From assembly GCA_964384205.1 (NCBI GenBank), contig CAYLKS010000030.1:1-30596 (forward strand): a stretch of DNA of 30,596 nt. The letters run 5' to 3'. The DNA is from CAYLKS01 sp964384205 [NCBI: uncultured bacterium]. GTDB taxonomy: Bacteria; JAGOEH01. A program made the translations under genes and the position numbers. Under the pieces are notes generated by a model. That model was given only the letters and a program-made list of their open reading frames with translations. It had not been told where the DNA came from and did not search any database. Below, piece after piece: positions 1 to 9,018 of this stretch (the stretch's first letter is position 1; every line of letters starts with the position of its first letter).

Positions 1-246
1 TTCATTTCTTGAAGTTATTTCTACAACTTTTAATTGGATATCTAAATCTAAATAACTAAAGATTTCAGCCGCTAATGGCAATTCTATTAGTTTTAATATT
101 TCCCATATATTTTTTTCATTTAATTCTGATAATGCCTCTGCAATATCGTATGGGTGGGTATTTTGTAAATAATTTTTGAGTTTTGTATATTCTTTATTTT
201 TTAATAATTTTTTTATATCTTCTGCATTAATAGTAACAGTTTCCAT
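1..246 (-). CDS. mgtE: Magnesium transporter MgtE, N-terminal part (runs off the left edge)
   Basis: Only the first 82 codons are present, read from an ATG at 246-244 leftwards to the window edge with no stop. The translation starts METVTINAEDIKKLL and continues with HPYDIAEALSELNEKN and LPLAAEIFSYLDLD. This pattern of short helical repeats (HP.DIAE.L, then LP...A.E....LD...Q) is typical of the cytoplasmic MgtE N domain, which in known MgtE channels senses Mg2+ and gates the pore. The CBS pair and the transmembrane Mg2+ channel would lie beyond the edge. The start is fixed by a very strong ribosome binding site (AAAAGGAGGTGACC directly before ATG), which is itself one arm of a hairpin (see the leader entry). 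Identification rests on the N domain alone; an MgtE_N-containing relative is possible. Confidence 0.82.
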   Translation of the reverse strand, partial: METVTINAEDIKKLLKNKEYTKLKNYLQNTHPYDIAEALSELNEKNIWEILKLIELPLAAEIFSYLDLDIQLKVVEITSRNE

Positions 247-326
247 GGTCACCTCCTTTTCAGGAAGATTTATATAGGCTGGAGGTGACCGTAATTATTA
301 AAAGACGGCCAGCGCCCCAACCTATA
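247..326 (-). promoter_or_regulatory. Two-state structured 5' leader of mgtE that can hide its ribosome binding site
   Basis: Seen in the sequence: the mgtE ribosome binding site GGAGGTGACC (256-247, minus) is perfectly complementary over 10 bases to GGTCACCTCC (290-281), with a 24-base loop; this would hide it. The same 290-281 segment also belongs to a competing upstream stem. UAUAGGUUGG (326-317) pairs with CCAGCCUAUA (282-273), with one G-U, and UGGCCGU (311-305) pairs with ACGGUCA (292-286), with one G-U. The two folds cannot coexist, so this is a translational ON/OFF switch by layout. A possible -10 (TATAAC, 339-334) lies just upstream. Inference: Mg2+ or another ligand selects the fold. 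At under about 100 nt the leader is much shorter than the known M-box Mg2+ riboswitch, and I do not recognise a known class. Confidence 0.7.
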
Positions 327-845
327 CTATTTAGTTATAATTTTTTTATAGATAAATTGAAGGCTTTCTGAATCACTCATTTTTTTTCCCTGTTTGTCTC
401 TATAAAATAATTTTTTTTTTTGATAAAATCAAGTTTTATTTTATAAAAAATTAAGAAGATATAGAAAGGTTAAACGAAATTTAGCTCTTATTACGATGCG
501 TAGAATACAGAAATTATTTTTATTTTCGTTTTATATATTTTTAAGGGATTGTGTTAGTTTTGTTGGAATTTCTTGAATTAACATGTTATTGGGTAATAAT
601 TATTTGTCCTTATTGGGAGATAGTTAGAGAATAAAGTTTGTATTTTTTCTATAGTGTATTTAGTATATTTGTGTCGAAATGAAATTGTTTGGATATTTAA
701 TTTTATTCTTTATTTCTATTATCTGTTAGAATTATATATTAAATCAGGATATTTGGCTTTATCATTCTAATTTTGATTTGTAAAAAATAAATCTTGACTT
801 TAAAGGATATTTTTATTTTATTAAAAAAAAATAATGTAGAGGAAT
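327..845. other. Long A+T-rich spacer between divergent mgtE and rfbA
   Basis: About 520 bases without a credible coding frame. It holds the mgtE leader's upstream side and, at the right end, a weak candidate promoter for rfbA. There is an 11-T run at 411-421 with no hairpin in front of it, so it is not a convincing terminator. I see no tRNA, repeat array or conserved RNA in the rest. Confidence 0.5.
794..822 (+). promoter_or_regulatory. Candidate promoter of rfbA
   Basis: TTGACT at 794-799 is a good -35 box. Seventeen bases later TTTATT (817-822) is a poor -10; TATTTT at 814-819 would be an alternative. The ATG follows at 846, giving a leader of roughly 15-20 bases that includes TAGAGG. The -10 is weak and the region is almost pure A/T, so this is tentative. 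Confidence 0.3.
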
Positions 846-1733
846 ATGAAAGGTATTATCTTAGCAGGTGGTAGTGGGAGTAGGCTTTACCCAGCTACAA
901 AAATAATTACAAAACAGCTTCTTGATATTGGCGGAAAACCAATGATTTATTATCCTTTGACCCAATTAATGTTAGCAGGTATTAGGGATATTTTACTTAT
1001 TTCTACTCCCCATAATATTGAATTATATCAAAATGTGTTAGAAGATGGTTCTCAATGGGGAATATCTATAGAATACGCAATTCAAGAATATCCTGGTGGA
1101 TTAGCGCAGGCATTTTTATTGCCTAAATATAAAAATTATATATCTTCTGAAGATTTTATAGGAGAAGATTCTGTAACATTGATTTTGGGAGATAATATTT
1201 TTTATGGGCCTATAGATTATTTAGATTCAATAAGGTTTTTTGATAAAGGAGCAGTTATTTTTGCCAAATATGTGAAAGATCCTGAGAGGTTTGGAGTAGT
1301 TGAATTTGATAAAAATTTTAATGCGCTCTCTCTTGAAGAAAAACCTGTAAAACCAAAATCGCATTTTGCTGTTACAGGGCTTTATGCTTATGATAATAAT
1401 GTAATTAGCTTTGCGAAAAGGTTAAAGCCTTCGAGCAGGGGGGAACTTGAAATTACAGATTTGAATAATATTTATTTGCAAGAAGGATTATTGAAGGTAG
1501 TAAAACTCAGAAGAGGAATTGCGTGGTTTGATACTGGCACGAAACAATCTATTGAAAATGTGAGACAATTTATAATGCTAATAGAAAGCAACCAAGCAAC
1601 TTTGATAGGTTCTCCTGAAGAAGTTGCTTTTAGAATGGGTTATATTGATAAAAATCAATTTGAAATACTTATAAATAATTTGCCAGATAATGAGTATAAA
1701 ATTTTATTAAGCAGGGTGTTAGAGGAATTTTAA
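846..1733 (+). CDS. rfbA: Glucose-1-phosphate thymidylyltransferase
   Basis: It should make dTDP-glucose from dTTP and glucose-1-phosphate, the first step toward dTDP-rhamnose and related cell-surface sugars, in the cytoplasm. The 295 residues match the usual family length (about 290). Visible motifs: nucleotide-binding LAGGSGSRLYP (6-16), TKQLL (22-26), KPMIYYPL (31-38), DGSQWGI (67-73), metal-binding LGDNIFYG (114-121), EEKP (164-167), VTGLYAYD (176-183), GELEITDLN (199-207) and WFDTGT (227-232). Between LAQAFLL and the FIGED segment there is a short insertion (about 93-103) compared with typical RmlA. The ATG has a close GAGG. It overlaps the next gene by one base (TAATG). The usual partners rfbB, rfbC and rfbD are not in the window. 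Confidence 0.93.
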   Translation: MKGIILAGGSGSRLYPATKIITKQLLDIGGKPMIYYPLTQLMLAGIRDILLISTPHNIELYQNVLEDGSQWGISIEYAIQEYPGGLAQAFLLPKYKNYISSEDFIGEDSVTLILGDNIFYGPIDYLDSIRFFDKGAVIFAKYVKDPERFGVVEFDKNFNALSLEEKPVKPKSHFAVTGLYAYDNNVISFAKRLKPSSRGELEITDLNNIYLQEGLLKVVKLRRGIAWFDTGTKQSIENVRQFIMLIESNQATLIGSPEEVAFRMGYIDKNQFEILINNLPDNEYKILLSRVLEEF

Positions 1734-2743
1734 TGTTGAGGAAAATTATTGGGCGAGAGAAGAATGTTCAAATTGATTCTTTTTATAATAAAAATTTTTC
1801 ATATAAAAAGATTAGTATAGAAGAATTTTTTAAGGGAAAAAGGAAAATTTTTATTATTTTGCCGGAAGATTCTATAGTTTTATTTGGATTAATACCTATA
1901 TATAGATTTTTAAAGATGTTTTATTCTTCAGAAAATGTTTATGCTTTATTAAATGAAAAATTTGCTGACTTTAGAAATCTTATACCAGAATTTGATGATA
2001 TTTTTTTATTTTCGGACATTGCCTTATCTACAGGAAGAGGATTTGAAAAAATAAAAAATTACATTATGGATAGCGATTTAGTAATAAATTTTTTAGAATC
2101 AACAAGATGGCCAGAAATTTTAGCATCTTATAGCAAATTATCGATAAATTTTAATGGAGAAAATTTAAAATATTTTAATATTAATTATAAAGTTAATAAT
2201 TTAAATTTAGAAAAATCTATCTTAGACTTTTTTATTAAAGAAAAAATAATACCCTTTATTTTTTATAAATTTAAAAAAAATGATGTTTATAATATAATAA
2301 ATTTTTTATATGAAAATGGGTATAAAAAGAGTAAAGTTTTAATAAGTTTGAATTATAAAGATAAATTAAATGAAGAAAAGGTTAATAATAATTATTTTTT
2401 AAATTTAGTTAGAAATTTAATTTCGAATAATAAAACTTTTTTGCTTATTAATATTGATAATGAGGATTTAAGAAGTAAATTTTATATGGAATTTTCAAAA
2501 TTTGATTATAATGTATTGTTTGTAAATAAATTAGGTATTAAAGAACAGGTTATTTTGTCAGCTTTGAGTTCTTATTCTATTTTTAATTTTTCTTACTATT
2601 ATTTATTGAGTTCGTTATATTGTCGTAATAGTATTTTGCTTACAGATTCTGAGGATTTAAAGGATAAGTTGATGCAATTTTCTTATTTTAAAGATAGAAA
2701 AATTGTAGGTTATGAGAATTTTTTATTTAAAAATTTTTTTTAA
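1733..2743 (+). CDS. Unrecognised 336-residue protein, possibly a divergent GT-B (GT9-like) glycosyltransferase
   Basis: I do not firmly recognise this gene. The start overlaps the stop of rfbA (TAATG), so the two are translationally coupled and probably share a sugar-surface role. No signal peptide is visible. The segment IFIILPEDSIVLFGLIPIYR (about 38-57), followed by VYALLNEKFADFRNLIPEFD, resembles the first Rossmann half of heptosyltransferase-like GT9 enzymes (a strand, a loop, 'P..R.L', then 'V.AL....F..L....P..D'). The second half (FLLINIDNEDLRSKF, then a C-terminal LLTDSEDL segment) could be the other Rossmann half. The DNA is extremely A+T-rich: I count 3 G/C in the 60 bases 2161-2220 and 9 in 2281-2340, against 21 in rfbA 1381-1440. 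This suggests relaxed selection or a separate origin. Confidence 0.6.
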   Translation: MLRKIIGREKNVQIDSFYNKNFSYKKISIEEFFKGKRKIFIILPEDSIVLFGLIPIYRFLKMFYSSENVYALLNEKFADFRNLIPEFDDIFLFSDIALSTGRGFEKIKNYIMDSDLVINFLESTRWPEILASYSKLSINFNGENLKYFNINYKVNNLNLEKSILDFFIKEKIIPFIFYKFKKNDVYNIINFLYENGYKKSKVLISLNYKDKLNEEKVNNNYFLNLVRNLISNNKTFLLINIDNEDLRSKFYMEFSKFDYNVLFVNKLGIKEQVILSALSSYSIFNFSYYYLLSSLYCRNSILLTDSEDLKDKLMQFSYFKDRKIVGYENFLFKNFF

Positions 2744-2847
2744 AATAAAAAAAAGTAAAAAAAAACTTGAAATACAATAAGAAAGAATTATTTTTTATAA
2801 AAGTGGTTTAACTTTAATAAAAATTTATTTTATTAATTGAGTTTTTT

Positions 2848-2856
2848 GAAAGGAGG
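2848..2856 (+). promoter_or_regulatory. Ribosome binding site that decides the TonB-receptor start
   Basis: GAAAGGAGG lies 10 bases before the ATG at 2867. The open frame could be extended upstream to a TTG at 2837, but that start would translate through this site and would put ten extra residues in front of a clean signal peptide. The ATG at 2867 is therefore chosen. Confidence 0.85.
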
Positions 2857-2866
2857 CGTGTATTTT

Positions 2867-5800
2867 ATGAAACAAAAAAATTTATTTGTTTTGATGTTTT
2901 TGATGATTTTGTTTGTGGGGGAGATTTTTGCAGGTGTGACAGGCAAGTTAAAAGGAAAGGTAGTGGACAAAGCCACAGGAGAGCCTTTGCCAGGAGCACA
3001 AATTATTATTACTGGGTTGTGGCTTGATGAAATCGAAGTAGATATGGCTACTCCTTTAGGTGCTGTAGCAGATGTAAACGGTAATTATTATATTATCAAT
3101 TTGGAGCCTGGTTTTTATACAGTTAAAGCACAGATGATAGGTTATAAAACAGTTGTGAAGAAAAAAGTAAAAATAGTCCAGGATTTGACCACTACTTTGA
3201 ATTTTGAGATGGAAGAAACAGCAATTCAAGGCGAAGAGGTTGTTGTAGAAGCAACTAAACCTATTGTACAAAGAGACGTTACTTCTTCTACAAGGACTGT
3301 TTCTGGTGAAGAAGTGGATAAAATGCCTGTGAACTCATTTGTAGGATTTGTTGCAAATACAGGTGGAGCAGTTGAAACAGGTGGTGCAAATGGTGGTATT
3401 CATATTAGAGGTGGTAGAACAGATGAAGTTGCCTATGTTGTTGATGGTATTAATACAAATGATCCTGTTACAGGTGGAAGAGGAATTACTCTGGATAATA
3501 ATGCTATTGCTGAGATTATGGTTATCACTGGTGGATTTGATGCTGAATATGGCCAGGCTATGTCTGGTGTTGTTAATATTGTTACGAAGGAAGGTACAAG
3601 AGATAGATATTCTGGTACATTGGAATTAAATACTGATGCTCTTTTGAATGGTTCTCGAAAATATGATAATGGTTACAATAACTATAATTTTACATTAGGT
3701 GGTCCGTTATTCTTTACTAAAAAAGCAAGTTTTTTTATCTCTGGCGCATTAACCGATTCCAAGAAAAATGCAGATAGAGCAGGTGTTCATATAAGACATG
3801 ATGATTATCATAATTATAATGGAACTTATAAAATAACTTTTAATCCATTTTCTAGTATGAAAGTCATTTTAAATGGTAATTATTCTAAATCATGGGATCA
3901 TAGATATTCTCATGGTAGAAGTTATGGTAATTGGCTAAAAGATACTCCAAAATATAAATATGGTAATTCACAGTTTAATTTTAAAATCAATCATACATTG
4001 AGCCCATCAACTTTTTATGAATTTATGGTATCATATTTTAATACATATTTTAAACATAGTGCACAGGATGGAAAACATTATAATGAATGGAGAACAGTTA
4101 CAACTGATTTAGAATGGGTTGATTATGCATATCAAAATGGTTGGTATGATCCAAAGGAACAGCAGTGGACAAGGGATATGGATTCAGTATGGATGGAATT
4201 TTATACAAATAAAGGCTATATTGTAAAAGAGCAAACAGAAGCAAGTTACTATGATTCTACTTATGGTATATGGTGGGCTGATATTATAAAAATGAAAGAT
4301 GCTTATAATAATAGATGGTATGATGTTGGAGGCTGGGTATTTAATGATGATAGTACAGGTATTTTTTATAGAGAATTTGATATGGATAATTATATAAAAT
4401 ATTTGCAATATAATCAGGAAGGCAAGGAAGCTCCTGAAGAATGGGCATACATTGGTGATATAGATAAAATGTATACTAATTATGATCCAACAGGTAATTT
4501 CCATTTTGATTTTGTTCCAAGATGGTCTGACAGAAGCACAACTCACTATGTTGTTAAATTTGACTTAACAAGTCAGATTAATAAAAGTAACCAGATAAAG
4601 ACAGGAATTTATTATAGAAAATCAGATTTAGAATATTCTGATATTCAGTTTTTAAATACAAACCCATATTTTGATAGTTATAATTATAAACCAGAAAATT
4701 TTGCAGCTTATATTCAGGACAAGATTGAATGGGAAGATATGACATTGAAGCCAGGCGTTAGATTTGACTATATTGACTTGAAAGCACCGCATCCTAAAAA
4801 TCCGGAAAATTTGGAAGAAGGATATGTAGATACTGATCCTAAGATGCAGATATCTCCAAGATTTGGTATTTCTTTTGCTATGTCTGATAGAGCTGTTATG
4901 TATGCTTCTTACGGTCATTTCTTTCAGGTTCCTCAATATAGTGAAGTTTATATGAACTTGAATGCAGATATAACATCCGGGCTTCCTCTTGTTGGTAATC
5001 CTGATATTAAGCCAGAAAAAACTATTGCTTATGAGATGGGTTTTCGATATGCGCTTACAAATAGCATTGCTGCTGAAATTTCAGCATATTATAAGAATGT
5101 TGAGAATTTGCTTGGTACAAGACAGGTTACTACATTCTTTCATAATAGATTAGCAGATTATACTGTATTTAAAGTTGATGATTTTGCAAAGATAAAAGGC
5201 TTAGAATTAAAGTTAAATAAACGTTTCTCAAGAGGATTCTCAGGGGAAATTAATTATTCTTTTATGAATGCAAAAGGAACAGGTTCTTCTGCTCGTGAAT
5301 TCTATTATAATTATTTAAATACAGGAGTTGAACTGCCAAAACAGGAATATCCATTAGAATTTGATGTTACCCATAGTGTTAGAGCAAATTTAAACTACTA
5401 TATTCCAAAAGGAACAGGTCCTGAACTTTTTGGAGGTAAAATTTTTGATAATTTAAATATAAATATTCAGTTTACAGCGCAATCAGGTAGACCATATACA
5501 CCAACTAATAAAAAAGGCCAGCCTTTAGAAGTAGGGTCAAAGAGATTGCCTGCTACTCATTGGACTGATTTGAAAATTAATAAAAATATTAATATAACTT
5601 CAAGGGTAACTTTAAACTTATTTGTTGATATTAGAAATTTATTTGATATTAAGAATGTTAGAAATGTATATTCTTATACAGGAAAACCTGATGATGATGG
5701 TTATAAGCCAATTAAAGATCCTAATAATTATGCACAGTATGCAAGATATGGGTATAAATCATGGTTAGATTTTTATAATGATGATGTTAGATTATGGAGA

Positions 5801-5872
5801 ATGGCTGTAAAGAGCCCATGGAATTATTTTAATCCAAGAATTATTAGATTTGGTGCAACACTCTACTTCTAA
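2867..5872 (+). CDS. TonB-dependent outer-membrane receptor with N-terminal carboxypeptidase-like domain
   Basis: A 1001-residue outer-membrane receptor that should bind and import an unknown substrate using TonB energy. From the ATG at 2867: signal peptide (about 1-22, ending EIFAG); a carboxypeptidase-regulatory-like fold (about 26-115, with GKVVDKATGEPLPGAQI, DVNGNYYI and GFYTVKAQMIGY); a plug domain (about 130-243, with SGEEVDKMP, IHIRGGRTDEVAYVVDG and GVVNIVTKEG); then a beta-barrel ending RFGATLYF with a terminal aromatic. An unusually long Trp/Tyr- and acid-rich segment at about 400-552 probably forms an extracellular loop. It is the first gene of a four-gene operon; the next gene follows after 19 bases with its own strong ribosome binding site. 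There is no SusD partner, so it is not a classical Sus pair. The substrate is not predictable. Confidence 0.93.
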   Translation: MKQKNLFVLMFLMILFVGEIFAGVTGKLKGKVVDKATGEPLPGAQIIITGLWLDEIEVDMATPLGAVADVNGNYYIINLEPGFYTVKAQMIGYKTVVKKKVKIVQDLTTTLNFEMEETAIQGEEVVVEATKPIVQRDVTSSTRTVSGEEVDKMPVNSFVGFVANTGGAVETGGANGGIHIRGGRTDEVAYVVDGINTNDPVTGGRGITLDNNAIAEIMVITGGFDAEYGQAMSGVVNIVTKEGTRDRYSGTLELNTDALLNGSRKYDNGYNNYNFTLGGPLFFTKKASFFISGALTDSKKNADRAGVHIRHDDYHNYNGTYKITFNPFSSMKVILNGNYSKSWDHRYSHGRSYGNWLKDTPKYKYGNSQFNFKINHTLSPSTFYEFMVSYFNTYFKHSAQDGKHYNEWRTVTTDLEWVDYAYQNGWYDPKEQQWTRDMDSVWMEFYTNKGYIVKEQTEASYYDSTYGIWWADIIKMKDAYNNRWYDVGGWVFNDDSTGIFYREFDMDNYIKYLQYNQEGKEAPEEWAYIGDIDKMYTNYDPTGNFHFDFVPRWSDRSTTHYVVKFDLTSQINKSNQIKTGIYYRKSDLEYSDIQFLNTNPYFDSYNYKPENFAAYIQDKIEWEDMTLKPGVRFDYIDLKAPHPKNPENLEEGYVDTDPKMQISPRFGISFAMSDRAVMYASYGHFFQVPQYSEVYMNLNADITSGLPLVGNPDIKPEKTIAYEMGFRYALTNSIAAEISAYYKNVENLLGTRQVTTFFHNRLADYTVFKVDDFAKIKGLELKLNKRFSRGFSGEINYSFMNAKGTGSSAREFYYNYLNTGVELPKQEYPLEFDVTHSVRANLNYYIPKGTGPELFGGKIFDNLNINIQFTAQSGRPYTPTNKKGQPLEVGSKRLPATHWTDLKINKNINITSRVTLNLFVDIRNLFDIKNVRNVYSYTGKPDDDGYKPIKDPNNYAQYARYGYKSWLDFYNDDVRLWRMAVKSPWNYFNPRIIRFGATLYF

Positions 5873-5891
5873 AAGATAGGAGGTAATTTAT

Positions 5892-8800
5892 ATGAGATTT
5901 AGTAAATATATTATAATTTTCTTGATTTTCTTATTTGTTAATCAAGTTTTTGCAAGACCGCCGAAGAATTATAATCCTAAATTAAGATTAAATAAATATG
6001 GAAGATTATATAAATCAGCAGAATTAGATACAACAGAGGGCCCTCATCAATTTAATTTGACGTGGGTTGGTGTTGGTAATTTAGCAAGATACACTGTGAC
6101 AAATGTTGGTGAAAGTGGTTATTTTTCAGCACCTACAACATGGGATGGTACTTATGATGGAAGTTTATATCCTGGCTGGTATAGTGGAAATCCTGTGCAT
6201 ACAGGAGAATTTCCAGCAGGTTCAAAACAATTTTATGTATGGGCAGCTGGTCTCTGGGTTGGTGCTGAGGTTCCTGTTCAAACACAGTCCGGTACAATAT
6301 ATGATCAAAGAGTAGCAGCATGTGCATATTATTCTGATCAAGGTTCTTTATTTCCTTTATATTTGTCTACTCAATTGAAATCTGATGGTAGTGGAGAATA
6401 TTTATTTAAACAGCCTGGAACGGAAGGAAATAATCAAGAGATTTGGCCATTTACAGATACTACTTTAAATGCAAGACGAAGAGAATTGGAACAGGAAAAA
6501 GGCTTGTCCGGGTTGACATTACAAAAAGGAGATTTTGTATCTAATCAGGATTCTTATACTATTTTTGGTGATTATATTCCAGAAAAAGATGCTATTACTG
6601 TTTTTAGTTTTGGTTATGATGAAGATCCTGTTGGAATTAAAGTTATTCAAAGAACATATTCCTGGGGATATAGTTATAATGATAAATATATTTATTTTGA
6701 TTTTTTGATTATTAATATGAATGATTTTCCATTGAAGAATGTTTATTTTGGTTATTTTATGGATACAGATATTGGGGATTCTGATAGTCCTGATGGAGCG
6801 TGGGATGATTTAATTGGTTTTGATGAAGGTTTAGCATTGGGATATTGTTATGATTCTGATTTACAGGAACCCAACTGGCAGACCCAAGCAGGATATATAG
6901 GTGTGACTTTTGTGGAAACTCCAAAGAGAGCAGATGGAACGCAGTTAGGTTTAACTGGTTTTCAGACATGGGAAAATGGTGGAGAAGAAGGCCAAAGGGT
7001 TGAAGGCGAAAAACATGATAAAGGTAAATATGAACAGCTTTCAAAAGGTGGTTATGAGTTTTTTGAAACTCCACAGGATGTGAGAATGTTACCATGTTCT
7101 GGTCCTGTTCTTGAGATGGCACCTGGAGATACTGTACATTTGGTTGTTGCTGTTGTTGTTGGTAATTCTTTGGCAGAGTTAAAAGAAAATACTCAGCGAG
7201 CGATTGAACAGTATAATAATGCTTATGTTGGTCCTACTGCTCCTCCTATCCCTCGTTTTAGTGTTGTTCCTGCTGATAGCAAAGTTTATTTGAGATGGGA
7301 TAATTTCCCGGAAACTATTGCTGATCCAATGACAGGGAAATTTGATTTTGAAGGATATAGAATTTATAGATCAACATCTGGTATTTCTGGTACCTGGGAG
7401 AAGATTGCAGATTTCGATGTTCCAGGGGATAAAACAGGAAGAGTAGCAGTTGCTAAGTATTCAAAAGGTAATTCATTATGTACTATTACAATTGATTCTA
7501 TTGATCAGGAAACCAATTTTTATAAGCCAGGTGAATATAAAATAGAGTTCTTAACAGATACTACTTTCATGGTTTATAATTATACAAATGGATACAGTTA
7601 TCATTATAATAAAAAAGCTCAGGAACAGGGAAGCGGTTTTTGTGTAATTGATCCTGCAACTAAAAAAATTCAGGAAGATAATAAATATGTAAGTGGTTAC
7701 TGGATTTATTTTGATGGTGTTTATGCTGTTATTAAAAATGGTGAGAAAAAAATTAAACCAACTGATTTCTTAGAACCTAAAAAAAATGATGTTTTTACAA
7801 TAACAACATATGCAGATAAAGAAATAGGAAATCAAACTGGTTTACAATATGCTTATATAGATTCAGGTCTTATTAATGGTATGACATATTATTATGCTAT
7901 GACAAGTTATGATAAAGGAGATTTGGAATTTGGTATAGATCCATTAGAAAGTGGTATTGAAATGAATAAGGTTTCAGTTATTCCAACATCACTTGGTGTT
8001 GATGTAACTGACGCATCTGTTAGTGAAATTGAACATATTAATGGTATATCTCAGGGCACTATTACTGTTAGTTTATTAGATGCTACACAAGTTACTGGCC
8101 ATCAGTATAAAATAAGTTTTGGAAAATCAGATGCTCAATCTCCATATAATTTAGCGGATTTCTGGAAATTGATAGATTTAACAGATAATAAAGTAGTTGT
8201 TGATTCTAATACAAATATGAGTGGTCAGAGAAATCCATTATACGATGGATTGGTAATTAGAGTTATTAATAAAGGCCTTTCTTATGATTCTATATATTGG
8301 GTTGGTGGGTCTAATACTACTATGGATTTTAATGTTATTTCCTCTGATCCTGAACCATATGATTATGAGATTAGATTTACAGAATCAGGTTCTATGGCAG
8401 ATAATAATGTTCAAGCACCTTTTGAGGTCTGGAATACAATTTTAGATTCGACAGAACATTTTATATATGTAGATAAGCCTCCAAAAGGTGAATTTACTGA
8501 TGGAGAATTAATTTATATTAAAAATAGATATAAAGATAAAGGATATACTGTTCAGATTAAGATTGCTGTAGAAGAGGGTGATGTTGCACCTGAAGTAGGA
8601 GATATTTTTAGAATCACTACAACAAAACCGTTCCAGACAGATGATGAATATGTATTTTCTACAACAGCTTTAAAAGGCCAGAAAGATAAATATTCCCTTG
8701 ATAATATTAAAGTGGTTCCGAATCCTTATTATATAAGAGCATCATGGGATTTAAATAGGTTTGAACAAAAAGTATATTTTCAAAATTTACCTTCAAAATG

Positions 8801-8993
8801 CACTATAAGAATTTTTAATACAGCAGGTGTATTAATAAAAACTATAAATCATGAAAGTGCAGAGAAAAATGGAAGTTGTGCATGGGATTTACGTACTGAG
8901 GAAAATTTAGATATTGTTAATGGTTTATATATTTATCAGGTAGAAGATAGTAAAGGTAATAAAAAAGTTGGGAAATTTGCAGTAATTAGGTAA
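5892..8993 (+). CDS. Secreted surface protein with an interrupted FN3 domain and a T9SS-type sorting tail
   Basis: This 1033-residue exported protein has no enzyme motif that I recognise. It has a signal peptide (about 1-21, ending NQVFA). A large N-terminal part (about 22-445) contains FYVWAAGLWVGAEV and FGYFMDTDIGDSDSPDGAWDD, the latter rich in Asp and possibly Ca2+-binding. The first half of an FN3 fold lies at about 450-508 (PIPRFSVVPADSKVYLRWD, then FEGYRIYRSTSG). Its second half (YAYIDSGLINGMTYYYAM) reappears only at about 650-670. Further beta modules follow. The last ~100 residues start at KVVPNPYY and contain CTIRIFNTAGVLIKTI and GLYIYQVED, the pattern of a T9SS C-terminal sorting domain. 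It sits between the TonB receptor and a PorV-like gene, fitting a surface partner of the receptor. The ribosome binding site TAGGAGG (5877-5883) supports the start. Confidence 0.85.
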   Translation: MRFSKYIIIFLIFLFVNQVFARPPKNYNPKLRLNKYGRLYKSAELDTTEGPHQFNLTWVGVGNLARYTVTNVGESGYFSAPTTWDGTYDGSLYPGWYSGNPVHTGEFPAGSKQFYVWAAGLWVGAEVPVQTQSGTIYDQRVAACAYYSDQGSLFPLYLSTQLKSDGSGEYLFKQPGTEGNNQEIWPFTDTTLNARRRELEQEKGLSGLTLQKGDFVSNQDSYTIFGDYIPEKDAITVFSFGYDEDPVGIKVIQRTYSWGYSYNDKYIYFDFLIINMNDFPLKNVYFGYFMDTDIGDSDSPDGAWDDLIGFDEGLALGYCYDSDLQEPNWQTQAGYIGVTFVETPKRADGTQLGLTGFQTWENGGEEGQRVEGEKHDKGKYEQLSKGGYEFFETPQDVRMLPCSGPVLEMAPGDTVHLVVAVVVGNSLAELKENTQRAIEQYNNAYVGPTAPPIPRFSVVPADSKVYLRWDNFPETIADPMTGKFDFEGYRIYRSTSGISGTWEKIADFDVPGDKTGRVAVAKYSKGNSLCTITIDSIDQETNFYKPGEYKIEFLTDTTFMVYNYTNGYSYHYNKKAQEQGSGFCVIDPATKKIQEDNKYVSGYWIYFDGVYAVIKNGEKKIKPTDFLEPKKNDVFTITTYADKEIGNQTGLQYAYIDSGLINGMTYYYAMTSYDKGDLEFGIDPLESGIEMNKVSVIPTSLGVDVTDASVSEIEHINGISQGTITVSLLDATQVTGHQYKISFGKSDAQSPYNLADFWKLIDLTDNKVVVDSNTNMSGQRNPLYDGLVIRVINKGLSYDSIYWVGGSNTTMDFNVISSDPEPYDYEIRFTESGSMADNNVQAPFEVWNTILDSTEHFIYVDKPPKGEFTDGELIYIKNRYKDKGYTVQIKIAVEEGDVAPEVGDIFRITTTKPFQTDDEYVFSTTALKGQKDKYSLDNIKVVPNPYYIRASWDLNRFEQKVYFQNLPSKCTIRIFNTAGVLIKTINHESAEKNGSCAWDLRTEENLDIVNGLYIYQVEDSKGNKKVGKFAVIR

Positions 8994-9018
8994 AATTTTT
9001 ATATAAAGGAGGAATTTA

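Noticed and set aside
411-421. 11-T run in the mgtE-rfbA spacer as a terminator
   Set aside because: No hairpin precedes it and no gene ends there.
2837-2866. A ten-residue upstream extension of the TonB receptor from a TTG
   Set aside because: It would run through the ribosome binding site and spoil a standard signal peptide.
4184-4546. A 120-codon open frame on the minus strand inside the TonB receptor
   Set aside because: Composition shadow of the receptor gene; Ile- and Cys-rich nonsense without a ribosome binding site.
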